From Rhizosaccharibacter radicis (GTDB lineage: Bacteria; Pseudomonadota; Alphaproteobacteria; Acetobacterales; Acetobacteraceae), in the NCBI GenBank assembly GCA_024508355.1, contig JAMZEJ010000007.1, forward strand, positions 124,001 through 188,000: a DNA stretch of 64,000 bases, read 5' to 3'. The position numbers and the translations under genes were made by a program. Every line of letters starts with the position of its first letter. The stretch's first letter is position 1. This document shows positions 26,775 through 34,731 of this stretch, one piece after another. A model generated the notes under the pieces. It worked only from the letters and a program-made list of their open reading frames with translations. It was not told the origin of the DNA and ran no database searches.

Positions 26775-27362
26775 TCAGCTGGCGGGCCGGTCGCCTTCCA
26801 GGGCGGCCAGCGCCCGGAGCAGGGTCATGGCGGTGACGCGGCGCGAAGGCGGAAGGCGGCGCAGCATCTGGAGGAACGATCGTTCCTCGGCTGGCGGGAT
26901 GGACGGGGACCGCGATCCCGGAGGCGGTGTCGGGGCGCAGCGGGCGGCGGCAGGATCGCCCGGCGGCGCGGCGGGAGTGGCCCCCTGGGCGACCGTGCGG
27001 GAAACGGACGGAACGACAAGGCAAGCCGATAAGGCCTGGTCGCCGCCTGCTCGGCCCTCGCCGGCCGAAGGGCCGGCATCGCGCCCCGGCCTGTTCAGGT
27101 GGCGGGTGGCGCTGGCGGAAGGCACGAAAGGCGGCACCGGCCGCACCGGCAGGCCGTCACCGTCGAGCAGGCCGAGCTTGCGCAGGCGCGAGCGGATGCC
27201 CTCCTCGGTGCGGCCGTGCTGGCGGGCCATGACGCCGATGGTGCGGCCCGCTGCCATGCTCTGGTGGAGGTGGCGTTCTTCCTCCGGAAGCCAGGGGTCG
27301 CCCACGTGCGGCGGGGTGGCGGGGACGGTGCGGCGGGGAGCCGGATCGGCGTACGACAGCAA
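26775..27362 (-). CDS. SANT/Myb-like DNA-binding-type hypothetical protein
   Basis: A 195-residue protein from a TTG start with GGAG 7 bases upstream. Residues about 23-66 (WLPEEERHLHQSMAAGRT, then HGRTEEGIRSRLRKLGLL) form a helix-turn-helix of the SANT/Myb-like type seen in alphaproteobacterial proteins, where it often forms the tail of larger proteins. The middle is a disordered Pro/Ala/Gly-rich linker. The C-terminus (ERSFLQMLRRLPPSRRVTAM) is a predicted helix. Possible role: nucleic-acid binding. It precedes the methyltransferase gene by 90 bases. Confidence 0.65.
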   Translation of the reverse strand: MLSYADPAPRRTVPATPPHVGDPWLPEEERHLHQSMAAGRTIGVMARQHGRTEEGIRSRLRKLGLLDGDGLPVRPVPPFVPSASATRHLNRPGRDAGPSAGEGRAGGDQALSACLVVPSVSRTVAQGATPAAPPGDPAAARCAPTPPPGSRSPSIPPAEERSFLQMLRRLPPSRRVTAMTLLRALAALEGDRPAS

Positions 27363-27467
27363 GAACGGGCTCCATCCTGGAGGAAACGGGACCGGCGGGC
27401 GGCTGTGTCGAGATTGCCCCCGCTTTCCCTAAGAACCTCCTAATGCGGTCCGTCGCGCGGGCGGTCT

Positions 27468-27677
27468 TCAGCGATCTCCGGCCAGCCAGCGATCGATCGC
27501 ATCGTGCGCGGAGGCGACGGCCACCTTGAAGGAGCCGCGCAACCCTTCGCTGCGGGCAACCCCGTGGGCGGCGCCGTTCGGCGGACCGTCCGGGGGAAAG
27601 ATCGCCCAGTTGCGCCCACGATCGACTTCTAGGCCGACCACGAAGCGACATTCCCGATAGGTCAGGGTTTGTTCCAT
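27468..27677 (-). CDS. Small hypothetical protein
   Basis: A 69-residue protein with a good GGAAGGA ribosome site before the ATG. The start (MEQTLTYRECRFVVGLE) and the middle (RNWAIFPPDG) look like a compact beta-rich fold, followed by a C-terminal helix (SFKVAVASAHDAIDRWLAG). I do not recognise a family. It is divergent from the FocA-type gene, with a 217-base gap that includes an AT-richer patch near 27780. Confidence 0.6.
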   Translation of the reverse strand: MEQTLTYRECRFVVGLEVDRGRNWAIFPPDGPPNGAAHGVARSEGLRGSFKVAVASAHDAIDRWLAGDR

Positions 27678-27894
27678 GGACCGTCCTTCCTGCGCGGGAG
27701 CTCCCGTGATGATCGAGGCTCCGTTCCGGCTGAGTAACGCCAGGGTCGTGGTCGCGTTCGCCCGCGCGGACCCTGTGCGCCGCGAACTTGAGTTGTTGTT
27801 GAACGCAAGGGCCCGAGCTATGCGCTCGGAAGGGTGACACGCTTCGACACGAACCCGATCGGCGGCACCTCCCGGAAGGAACGGTCCCAACCTC

Positions 27895-28719
27895 ATGTCC
27901 GACTACAACAAGCCCGCCGCGACCGTCGCGGCGATGATCGATGCCGCCGTGATCAAGAACCGCCTGCCCGCGCTGGATCTTCTGGTCCGCGGCGCCCTGG
28001 CCGGGGCCTATCTCGGCTTCGTCACGTCCATGGCCTTCCTGGTGGCGGCCCAGACCGGGCAGCTCATCGTGGGCGCCCTGCTGTTTCCCGCGGGCTTCGC
28101 GCTGATCGTGGTGCTGGGGCTCGAGCTGCTGACCGGCAATTTCGGCATCATGCCGGTGGGGCTGTTCGCCCGGCGGATCCCGCTGGGCGGCCTGCTGCGC
28201 AACTGGGTGCTGGTGTTCGCGGGCAACCTGATCGGCAGCCTGATCTACGCGTCGCTGTTCTGGGTGGCGGCCACCTCCTGCGGCCACACCACGGGTGCTG
28301 CGATCGGCGACAAGCTGCGCGCGCTCGCGGTGAGCAAGACCTCCTACTACCAGGCGCTGGGCTGGGCGGGCCTCGCGACCGTGTTCGTGAAGGCGATCCT
28401 GTGCAACTGGATGGTGAGCCTGGGATCGGTGATGGGGCTCGCTTCCAATTCCGTGCCGGGCAAGATCCTAGGGGCGTGGCTGCCGATCTTCGTGTTCGTG
28501 GAGCAGGGCTTCGAGCACAGCGTGGTGAACATGTTCGCCATCCCGGTAGGGATGATGCTGGGCGCGCCGGTGTCGGTCGGACAGTGGTGGCTGTGGAACC
28601 AGATCCCGGTGACCCTGGGCAACATGGTGGGCGCGGTGATCTTCACCGGCGGCGCCCTGTTCCTCACCTACAGCCGCATCGCGGCGTCCGAGCAGACGCC
28701 AACCGTCGGCCGCGGCTGA
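27895..28719 (+). CDS. Formate/nitrite transporter family channel (FocA/NirC type)
   Basis: A 274-residue inner-membrane protein with six predicted helices. The family signatures are ELLTGNFGIMPVGL (the broken first-repeat helix) and NWMVSLGSVMG plus FEHSVVNMFAIPVGM (the second-repeat and gating-histidine region). FNT channels are pentameric anion channels for formate, nitrite or hydrosulfide. The sequence here is FocA-like in having EHSVVNM, but substrate choice cannot be settled, and no formate or nitrite metabolism gene is adjacent. It is transcribed alone, divergent from a 69-residue ORF. Confidence 0.93.
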   Translation: MSDYNKPAATVAAMIDAAVIKNRLPALDLLVRGALAGAYLGFVTSMAFLVAAQTGQLIVGALLFPAGFALIVVLGLELLTGNFGIMPVGLFARRIPLGGLLRNWVLVFAGNLIGSLIYASLFWVAATSCGHTTGAAIGDKLRALAVSKTSYYQALGWAGLATVFVKAILCNWMVSLGSVMGLASNSVPGKILGAWLPIFVFVEQGFEHSVVNMFAIPVGMMLGAPVSVGQWWLWNQIPVTLGNMVGAVIFTGGALFLTYSRIAASEQTPTVGRG

Positions 28720-28856
28720 CACGCCGCCGGCCTGCCGCTACCCCGGGGCGGCGGGTCCTCGCCGGGGATCCGTGCGAGCGGATCCCGACGGCCGATCCGG
28801 CCGGCGCGGCGCCCGGGATGCCGCCGGCGTCGGCGTCGTATCCCGGACCACGGCGC

Positions 28857-29348
28857 TCAGCGACGCGCCACGCCGTGCGCGGCCTGCCAGCGGCGCATCT
28901 CGTCGATCTCGGTCCGCTGGGCCTTCACGATGCCGGCGGCCAGCCGACGCATCTGCGGGTCATGCCCGTAGCGCAGTTCCACTTCCGCCATGTCCACGGC
29001 GCCCTGGTGGTGCGGCAGCATCATGGCCACGAAATCCTTGTCCGGATCGCCGGTCATCGGGGCCGCGTCCATGTCGTGCTGCATGCGCGCCATCCCGTCC
29101 ATCATGGTGCGATCCGCCGGGGAGGGCCGGGCGCCGTGTACCGCCGGCGCGGCCGGCATCGCCATGCCGGGCATGTCGGCGCTCATGCCGCCGGGAGACG
29201 CCTGGACCGGGGACGCCTCGCTCGGGGACGCCTGGCCGGAGGATGCCTGGGCGGGAGCGGCCAAGCTGGGCGCGACGAGGGCGGATGCCCCGATGCCGAG
29301 GCCGGCGAGCAGGACCAGGGCGGGAAACGGCGTACGGACAGGATGCAT
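28857..29348 (-). CDS. Secreted DUF305 protein
   Basis: A 163-residue protein with a signal peptide (hydrophobic core about 10-30, Ala-rich cleavage region). A repetitive Ala/Ser/Pro/Met linker follows, containing tandem QASPSEASP-type units and MPGMAMPAA. The DUF305 domain has DKDFVAMMLPHHQGAVDMA with the paired His and Met, a pattern linked to metal (copper) binding in related proteins. Its role is unproven; Met/His richness suggests periplasmic copper handling. It is divergent from dapF. Confidence 0.9.
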   Translation of the reverse strand: MHPVRTPFPALVLLAGLGIGASALVAPSLAAPAQASSGQASPSEASPVQASPGGMSADMPGMAMPAAPAVHGARPSPADRTMMDGMARMQHDMDAAPMTGDPDKDFVAMMLPHHQGAVDMAEVELRYGHDPQMRRLAAGIVKAQRTEIDEMRRWQAAHGVARR

Positions 29349-29502
29349 CGGAACTCCGGATCGTTCGGAAAGGGCGGTTCGGGGGGCGTCGCGCCGGCTA
29401 TGCCGGGGGCGGCCGCGCCCGTCCGGTCCGCGCGGGGCGCAACCATGCCGTTCCGCCGTTTCGGTCGCAACCGGGCGGCGGATCGCCTATAGCTCCCGCA
29501 TC

Positions 29503-30354
29503 ATGCAGGTCGATTTCCACAAGATGCACGGCGCCGGCAACGATTTCGTCGTGCTGGACGCGCGGAAGCGGGCGCTGCCGCTCGCCCCGGCGCGGATCGC
29601 GGCGCTGGCGGACCGGCGACGCGGCATCGGTTTCGACCAGCTCGTGCTGTTGCAGACCGACGAGCCGGACGCGACCGGCGCCGCGGATGTGCGGGTGCGC
29701 TTCTTCAATCCGGACGGCTCCGAAGCCGGTGCGTGCGGCAATGCCTCGCGCTGCGTCGGGCGGCTGCTGTCGGCGGAGCTGCACCGGCCGGCGATCCGGC
29801 TGCGCACCGCCGCCGGGCTGCTGGAAGCGGTCGCCGACACCGACGGCACGGTGACGGTGGACATGGGGGCGCCCCGCTTCGGCTGGGACACGGTGCCGCT
29901 CGCCCGGGAGGGCGACACGCTGCGGGTAGTCCTCGACGGGCTGCCGCCGGAGCTGCCTCCCGGCGCGGCGCTGTCCATGGGCAACCCGCACTGCTCCTTT
30001 TTCCTGCCGACCGCCGCCGCCGTCGATCCGGTCCTGGTCGGGCCGGTGGTGGAGCGCCATCCGATGTTCCCCGAGCGGGTGAACGCGGGCTTCGCCGTGG
30101 TGGAGGCGCCCGACCGGCTGCGGCTGCGGGTGTGGGAGCGGGGTGCTGGGCTGACGCTCGCCTGTGGTTCGGGCGCCTGCGCCGCGGCGGTGAACGCCCA
30201 CCGGCTGGGGCTTTGCGGCCGGGCGGTCACGGTGGAGCTGGATGGCGGCGTGCTCGGCATCGAATGGCGCGCCTCGGACGACCACGTGCTGATGAGCGGG
30301 CCAGCGGTGCTGAGCTTTTCCGGGCGGGTCGAGCTGGAGGAGTTCGCCGCGTGA
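29503..30354 (+). CDS. dapF: Diaminopimelate epimerase
   Basis: A 283-residue enzyme converting LL- to meso-diaminopimelate in lysine and peptidoglycan synthesis. The two active-site cysteines are Cys78 (GACGNASRC) and Cys221 (ACGSGAC), in their expected mirrored contexts, with the N-terminal signature FHKMHGAGNDFVV. Length is typical. Its stop overlaps the GTG start of mtaB (GTGA), so the genes are coupled. In many alphaproteobacteria the order is dapF-mtaB-ftsY; here ftsY is displaced by about 2.9 kb. Confidence 0.97.
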   Translation: MQVDFHKMHGAGNDFVVLDARKRALPLAPARIAALADRRRGIGFDQLVLLQTDEPDATGAADVRVRFFNPDGSEAGACGNASRCVGRLLSAELHRPAIRLRTAAGLLEAVADTDGTVTVDMGAPRFGWDTVPLAREGDTLRVVLDGLPPELPPGAALSMGNPHCSFFLPTAAAVDPVLVGPVVERHPMFPERVNAGFAVVEAPDRLRLRVWERGAGLTLACGSGACAAAVNAHRLGLCGRAVTVELDGGVLGIEWRASDDHVLMSGPAVLSFSGRVELEEFAA

Positions 30355-31835
30355 ACGCGTTTTCCCGCCCCCCGGCGCCGGAAAGCCTCCCGGCGCACGA
30401 TGCGGCCGTTCCGGCCACCGGCACTGATCTCCGGCCCGGTGCCGGCGCCGGCGTTTCCCTCGCCGGGGCGGACGGCGCGCCGGAAGCGCAGGGCCGTTCC
30501 GTCGCGGGGGCGCCCGTTCGTTCTTCCGCGGCGGCCGCCGATCGGGGTGTTCCGGCGGGCGCTCCCGGCGGCCCGGAGATCCTCACCTTCGGCTGCCGTC
30601 TCAACACCTACGAGAGCGAGGTGATGCGCGGCCATGCCGCCCGGCAGGGGGCGGCGCTGGGCGAGCTGGTGATCGTCAACACCTGCGCCGTCACCACCGA
30701 GGCCGAGCGCCAGGCGCGCCAGGCGATCCGCCGCGCCCACCGCGACCGCCCCGGCGCGCACATCGTGGTCACCGGCTGCGCGGCGCAGATCGATCCCGCG
30801 CGCTGGGCGGCACTCCCCGGCGTGTCGCGGGTGCTGGGCAACGAGGACAAGCTGCGGCCCGACGCCTGGACCCCGGCGGCGCTCGGCGCCGGCGACCGGG
30901 TGTCCGACATCATGGCCGCCACCGAAACGGCGGCGCACCTGGTCACCGAGTTCAGCGGCCGGTCCCGCGCCTTCGTGCAGGTGCAGCAGGGGTGCGATCA
31001 TCGTTGCACCTTCTGCATCATCCCGTTCGGGCGCGGCCCCAGCCGATCGGTGCCGATCGGCGCGGTGGTGGAGCAGGTGCGCGCCCTGGTGCGATCGGGC
31101 TACCGCGAGGTGGTGCTGACCGGGGTGGACGTCACCTCCTACGGCTCGGATCTGCCCGGACGCCCGGCGCTGGGCCAGATGGTGCGGCGCCTGCTGGCGC
31201 TGGTGCCGGAACTGGAACGGCTGCGGCTGTCCTCGCTCGACCCGGTGGAGATCGACGAGGATCTGTGGCGCCTCCTGGCCGAGGAGCCGCGGCTGATGCC
31301 GCACCTGCACCTGTCGCTGCAGGCCGGCGCCGACCTGGTGCTCAAGCGCATGAAGCGGCGTCACCTGACCGACGACGTGCGCCGGGTGGTGGACCGGGCG
31401 CGCGCCCTGCGGCCCGGCATCGGCTTCGGTGCCGACGTGATCGCGGGGTTCCCGACCGAGACCGAGGCGCTGTTCGCCGACACGCTCGATTTCCTGCGCG
31501 AGCTGGCGCTGCCGTACCTGCACGTGTTCCCCTACAGCGAACGCCCCGGCACCCCGGCGGCGCGCATGCCGGCGATCCCCGTCGGCGAGCGCCGCGAGCG
31601 CGCGGCCCGGCTTCGGGCGCTGGGGGCGGAGAACGCCGCCTCGTTCCATCGCGGGCTGGTGGGGCAAATCGTGCGCGTGCTGGCCGAGACCGCCGGGGGC
31701 GGTCATTCCGAGCAGTTCGCCCCGGTGCGGCTGGTGGGCGAGGAGGGCGCCGGGGACGGCCGGACCCCCGGCGAGGTGGTGGAAGCGCGGGTGACGGGGA
31801 TCGACGACAAGGGCGTGGTCGCGAAGGCGGCCTGA
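30351..31835 (+). CDS. mtaB: tRNA t6A37 methylthiotransferase MtaB
   Basis: A 494-residue radical-SAM methylthiotransferase that makes ms2t6A37 in tRNAs. The UPF0004 cluster cysteines are Cys82, Cys112 and Cys143. The radical-SAM cluster is CDHRCTFC (Cys215, 219, 222). A C-terminal TRAM-like domain follows. The GTG at 30351 overlaps the dapF stop; it yields an unusual Ala/Gly-rich extension of about 75 residues before the first conserved motif (EILTFGCRLNTYESE), so a later start is possible. Core length is otherwise normal. Confidence 0.94.
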   Translation: MNAFSRPPAPESLPAHDAAVPATGTDLRPGAGAGVSLAGADGAPEAQGRSVAGAPVRSSAAAADRGVPAGAPGGPEILTFGCRLNTYESEVMRGHAARQGAALGELVIVNTCAVTTEAERQARQAIRRAHRDRPGAHIVVTGCAAQIDPARWAALPGVSRVLGNEDKLRPDAWTPAALGAGDRVSDIMAATETAAHLVTEFSGRSRAFVQVQQGCDHRCTFCIIPFGRGPSRSVPIGAVVEQVRALVRSGYREVVLTGVDVTSYGSDLPGRPALGQMVRRLLALVPELERLRLSSLDPVEIDEDLWRLLAEEPRLMPHLHLSLQAGADLVLKRMKRRHLTDDVRRVVDRARALRPGIGFGADVIAGFPTETEALFADTLDFLRELALPYLHVFPYSERPGTPAARMPAIPVGERRERAARLRALGAENAASFHRGLVGQIVRVLAETAGGGHSEQFAPVRLVGEEGAGDGRTPGEVVEARVTGIDDKGVVAKAA

Positions 31836-31920
31836 TCGGGCGGGAGGGCGGACCGGGCGCATCCGGCCGCGCCGCTGGGCAAGGGTTTGGAACCGCGACA
31901 TTCATGCCCTCGGTCCTTCC

Positions 31921-31966
31921 TTCCGCGATCGGTCGACAGGGTGGGATCAGCCTGTCGACCGCGGAA
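31921..31966. terminator. Long inverted repeat between convergent mtaB and SDR genes
   Basis: A perfect 11-bp inner stem (CGGTCGACAGG / CCTGTCGACCG) with a 10-base loop is extended by a further 5 bp after a 2-base bulge (TTCCGCG / CGGAA). It lies between two convergent genes and probably acts as a bidirectional terminator. Confidence 0.6.
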
Positions 31967-31992
31967 AGCGCGGCCGGGCTCGGGCATGCGCC

Positions 31993-32733
31993 TCAGGCAT
32001 GCGCCATCCCGCCGTCCACGGTGATGTCCGCGCCCGTGATGTAGCTGGCATCCGGTGACAACAGGAAGCCGATGGCCGAGGAGACCTCCATCGCGTCGCC
32101 CCAGCGGCGCATCGGAATCATGTCCTCCACGTGCCGGCGGATCGCGGGGTCCTCCGTCGCCCGGGCGGTCATGGGCGTGACGATCGGGCCGGGCGACACG
32201 ACGTTCACCCGGATGCGCCGTTCCATGATGTCCGGCGCGGTGCCCAGCGACCGCGCGTAGGCACGGACGAAGCCCTTGCTGCCGGCATAGAGCGCGTCGC
32301 CGGGCTGCCCCTTGCGTCCCGCGACGGAGCCTACGAACACCACCGACGCGCCGTCGCACAGCAGGGGGAACGCCCGGACGAAGGTTTCCACCGCCGCCCT
32401 GACGTTGAGGTCCAGCAGGCGGTCGAGTGCCGCACGCTCCGAACCGTCGGGAGCGGACGCGTCCGACATGCCGGCGCCGATCACCACGCCGTCCAGCTCC
32501 CCGCGCAGCTCCGACACCGCCCCGAACAGCGAGCCGAGAGCGGTGCGATCGGTGAGGTCGGCCGCAAGGCAGGTTCCCCGGTCGCCGAGTTCGCCCGCGA
32601 GGCTCGCGAGACGGGACCCGTCCCGGCCCACGCCCACCACGTGGTCGCCCCGCCCTGCCAGCAGCAGGGCGGTCGCCCGGCCGATGCCGCTGGTCGCCCC
32701 GGTGACCAGCACGGTCCGGCGCGCTTTCGTCAT
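31993..32733 (-). CDS. SDR-family oxidoreductase
   Basis: A 246-residue short-chain dehydrogenase. It shows the NAD(P) loop TGATSGIGRA near the start, the structural motif GAGMS (in place of NNAG), the catalytic Ser in FVGSVAG, the YxxxK motif (YAGSK), and the terminal block SPDASYITGADITVDGG typical of classical SDRs. The ATG at 32733 has AGTAGG close upstream; an ATG at 32751 is an alternative. It is divergent from a TetR gene with two operator-like dyads between, so it is the likely TetR target. Substrate unknown. Confidence 0.9.
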   Translation of the reverse strand: MTKARRTVLVTGATSGIGRATALLLAGRGDHVVGVGRDGSRLASLAGELGDRGTCLAADLTDRTALGSLFGAVSELRGELDGVVIGAGMSDASAPDGSERAALDRLLDLNVRAAVETFVRAFPLLCDGASVVFVGSVAGRKGQPGDALYAGSKGFVRAYARSLGTAPDIMERRIRVNVVSPGPIVTPMTARATEDPAIRRHVEDMIPMRRWGDAMEVSSAIGFLLSPDASYITGADITVDGGMAHA

Positions 32734-32764
32734 CGTACCTACTGGAACCATGGCTTCGACTCTC

Positions 32765-32784
32765 TTATCAACGAACGTTGATAA
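32765..32784. promoter_or_regulatory. Probable TetR operator 1
   Basis: A 20-base dyad with perfect 9-bp arms (TTATCAACG / CGTTGATAA) and an AA centre in the SDR/TetR divergent region. Its core is repeated at 32803-32820. Confidence 0.75.
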
Positions 32785-32801
32785 AGGAGAAGGGTCGGGA
32801 A

Positions 32802-33392
32802 ATGTCAACGACCGTTGATAAAAAGGGTCGGCGATCCACCGCGGCCGAAACCCGAGAGCGCATTCTTGTGGCGGCCCGGATGGCCTTCTCCAAGGCCGGT
32901 TACGATTCCGTCGGCGTGCGGGAGATCGCGCTCGCCGCCCGCACCGATCCCGCGATGGTGTCGCGCCTGTTCGGCTCCAAGGAGAACCTGTTCACCCTGA
33001 TCGCGTCCGAAGCCTTCCGGGTGGCGGCGCCGTTCGACGGGCCGGTGCGAGGCATGGGTCAGCGCATCGCCGCCGACCTGCTGGGACCGGTGGTGCCGCC
33101 CGATCCCGACGAGTTCGACAACTTTGCCTTCCTGCTGCGATCCATCGGCAGCCCCGTGGCGGCGCCGATCCTGTCGGCCGCGATCCACCAGAGCTTCATC
33201 CAGCCTTTGTCGCGCCGGATGAGCGGCCGGGAAGCCGAGCAGCGCGCCGCCCTGCTGACGGCCTACGTGCTGGGGGTCGCGGTGTTGCGGGTGGGGCTGG
33301 GCTCGCCCGCGATCGAGCGGTCAGGGCCGGAGATGGTGTCCGTGCTGCTGGGGGAGGCGCTGCAACGCTGCCTCACGCCCGCCATCCCCTGA
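32802..33392 (+). CDS. TetR/AcrR-family transcriptional regulator
   Basis: A 196-residue regulator. The N-terminal helix-turn-helix is clear (ERILVAARMAFSKAGYD, then VGVREIALAARTD and LFGSKENLFTLI). The C-terminal ligand domain is hydrophobic and typical in length. The ATG at 32802 is preferred over the in-frame ATG at 32778 because GGAG lies upstream and because the second operator overlaps this start. It is divergent from the SDR gene and probably represses both it and itself. The inducer is unknown. Confidence 0.92.
   Translation: MSTTVDKKGRRSTAAETRERILVAARMAFSKAGYDSVGVREIALAARTDPAMVSRLFGSKENLFTLIASEAFRVAAPFDGPVRGMGQRIAADLLGPVVPPDPDEFDNFAFLLRSIGSPVAAPILSAAIHQSFIQPLSRRMSGREAEQRAALLTAYVLGVAVLRVGLGSPAIERSGPEMVSVLLGEALQRCLTPAIP
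32803..32820. promoter_or_regulatory. Probable TetR operator 2, overlapping the TetR start codon
   Basis: A second dyad with the same half-site (TGTCAACG / CGTTGATA, 7 of 8 arm positions paired, AC centre). It covers the second and third bases of the ATG and the next codons. Its centre is 37 bp from that of operator 1. Confidence 0.65.
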
Positions 33393-33469
33393 CGGCCGCC
33401 GCGCCGGAACGACCCCAGGCCGGTTGCCCCGGGCTACCCGCCTGCCCGACCGCACGGCGAGACTGCGGA

Positions 33470-33649
33470 CAGGGCGCAGTTGGGTTGCATGATTCCCTTT
33501 GCTGATCGGGAGTGATCGGCATGAGCGACTTGGGTCGGCTGAGCGATGAGGCATGGGCGGTGCTCGAACCCCATCTGCCGAAGAACCGGCCAAGTGCACT
33601 GCGCGTGGATGATCGTCGCATCATCAGCGGCATCTTGCGCGTGTTTTAG
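33470..33649 (+). pseudogene. IS5-family transposase remnant, N-terminal fragment
   Basis: From the ATG at 33521 the frame reads LGRLSDEAWAVLEPHLP, then KNRP and VDDRRIISGILRVF, the unmistakable start of an IS5-type transposase (DUF4096 region). It ends abruptly after 42 codons at a TAG where intact copies continue with a Trp-rich segment. Upstream, GTTGGGTTG followed by CAT (about 33478-33490) resembles the terminal repeat of the element; a matching GTTGGGTTG occurs at the outer end of the second remnant at 34205. Not functional. Confidence 0.85.
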
Positions 33650-33782
33650 ATGTTTACGTGAGAGGGACTAATAAACACACAGTAAATCCATCTTCCTCTG
33701 GCAACCGAGGCGCTGCGATTGATGTCTGGGAGGGGAATCTGCGAGGAACTGCATCCCTCAAACTACAACTGAGGCCGACAGC

Positions 33783-34184
33783 ATGACACAAGCTTATCGT
33801 CAGAACATCGAGCTAAAAAAGGAAATAATCGATGTCGCACTTTCTCTGTCTCGTGAAACAAATTATGATATCTACTACTTACTATCGATTTGCTCGGGAC
33901 TTGGGTTGGATAAGGCACAATTTTACGACCAATTGTTGTCAGCAATGGCATTGTTATTTGTGAGCGGTAAAATTGAATATAGTGAATGCTCTTACGCCGC
34001 TGGCGCAATAACCACGGAAGAGCATTGGGTACTACCCCCAACGGCATTCGACATATGTCGAGCGATCGAGGAAGGTGAGGTGCGGGACCCAAACAACCCG
34101 GGCTTAACTGACGAAGAGCTGATATTCCGCCCAATACTCAGCACGTTGCTCGAGTTGAATATCCTCGTACCGGTCGGCTCTTAG
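33783..34184 (+). CDS. Orphan hypothetical protein in AT-rich insertion
   Basis: A 133-residue protein with GAGG about 9 bases before the ATG. It is well below the window's base composition (GC under 50% by eye against about 70%), so recently acquired. The sequence is largely helical: an amphipathic start (QNIELKKEIIDVALSL), TNYDIYYLLSICSGLGLDKAQ, and a C-terminal TDEELIFRPILSTLLELNIL. There is no signal peptide or membrane helix. I do not recognise the family; helix-turn-helix-like or immunity-protein-like folds are possible but unsupported. It lies between two IS5-like remnants in opposite orientation, as cargo or a passenger left by IS activity. Confidence 0.75.
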   Translation: MTQAYRQNIELKKEIIDVALSLSRETNYDIYYLLSICSGLGLDKAQFYDQLLSAMALLFVSGKIEYSECSYAAGAITTEEHWVLPPTAFDICRAIEEGEVRDPNNPGLTDEELIFRPILSTLLELNILVPVGS

Positions 34185-34201
34185 TGCCTGTTCGATGGGG
34201 A

Positions 34202-34528
34202 TCAGGTTGGGTTGATCGGGGCCTTTGTGGCGGCGCGCATGGCGGCGCAGGTGGCTACGACGTCGAGGCGACCGGCACGGTCGCGCAGCAGGCCACCCCA
34301 GTCGGTGAACCAGCCGAAGGTTCGCTTGACCGCCCATCGCCTCGGCAGCACGGTAAATCCCCGGTGACCGGGCAGTCGCGCGACGACCTCATGGCGCATG
34401 GCGTGCAGATTGAACCATTCGTAGCTTCGCTCGGCCGTGAAGGCACCGTCGCGGATCGCGACACATAGGCTGGGCCAGGCCGCCTTGCCGCCGTCAGGCG
34501 CGAGCAAGGTGTCGCATATAGGGCGCAT
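34202..34528 (-). pseudogene. IS5-family transposase remnant, C-terminal fragment
   Basis: The minus-strand frame contains GFTVLPRRWAVKRTFGWFTD, the conserved C-terminal block of IS5-type transposases (LPRRWxVxRTFGW, with the catalytic Glu region changed to Lys). It then has a degenerate end after LLRDRAGRLD. The upstream part is not recognisably transposase, so the fragment is truncated at its 5' side near 34440. It is in opposite orientation to the remnant at 33521. The outer end shows GTTGGGTTG, matching the other remnant's end when both are read inward. Confidence 0.75.
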
Positions 34529-34731
34529 ACGTGAGCGCGCTCCGCGGGTCTGCGTCCCGGGAGCACATCCCGGGCTTATGGCCGCCCTCGTTCCATCCGG
34601 CCCGATTCTGCTCTAAGGCTGCCCCCGTTGTCCGGGGCCCGCACCGGCGCCGGCCGCCGTCCGGCCCGCGTCCCCGGGAACCGCGCTGTCCGCCTCGCCG
34701 CCGGACGCCGCGGCGGGATGGAGGATCGACC
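34529..34731. other. ftsY upstream region
   Basis: About 200 bases between the IS remnant and ftsY. The ribosome site (GGAGG) for ftsY is at its end. Because ftsY is cut off from mtaB by the insertion, this segment must supply its promoter unless transcription crosses the insertion; no clear promoter motif was seen. Confidence 0.35.
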
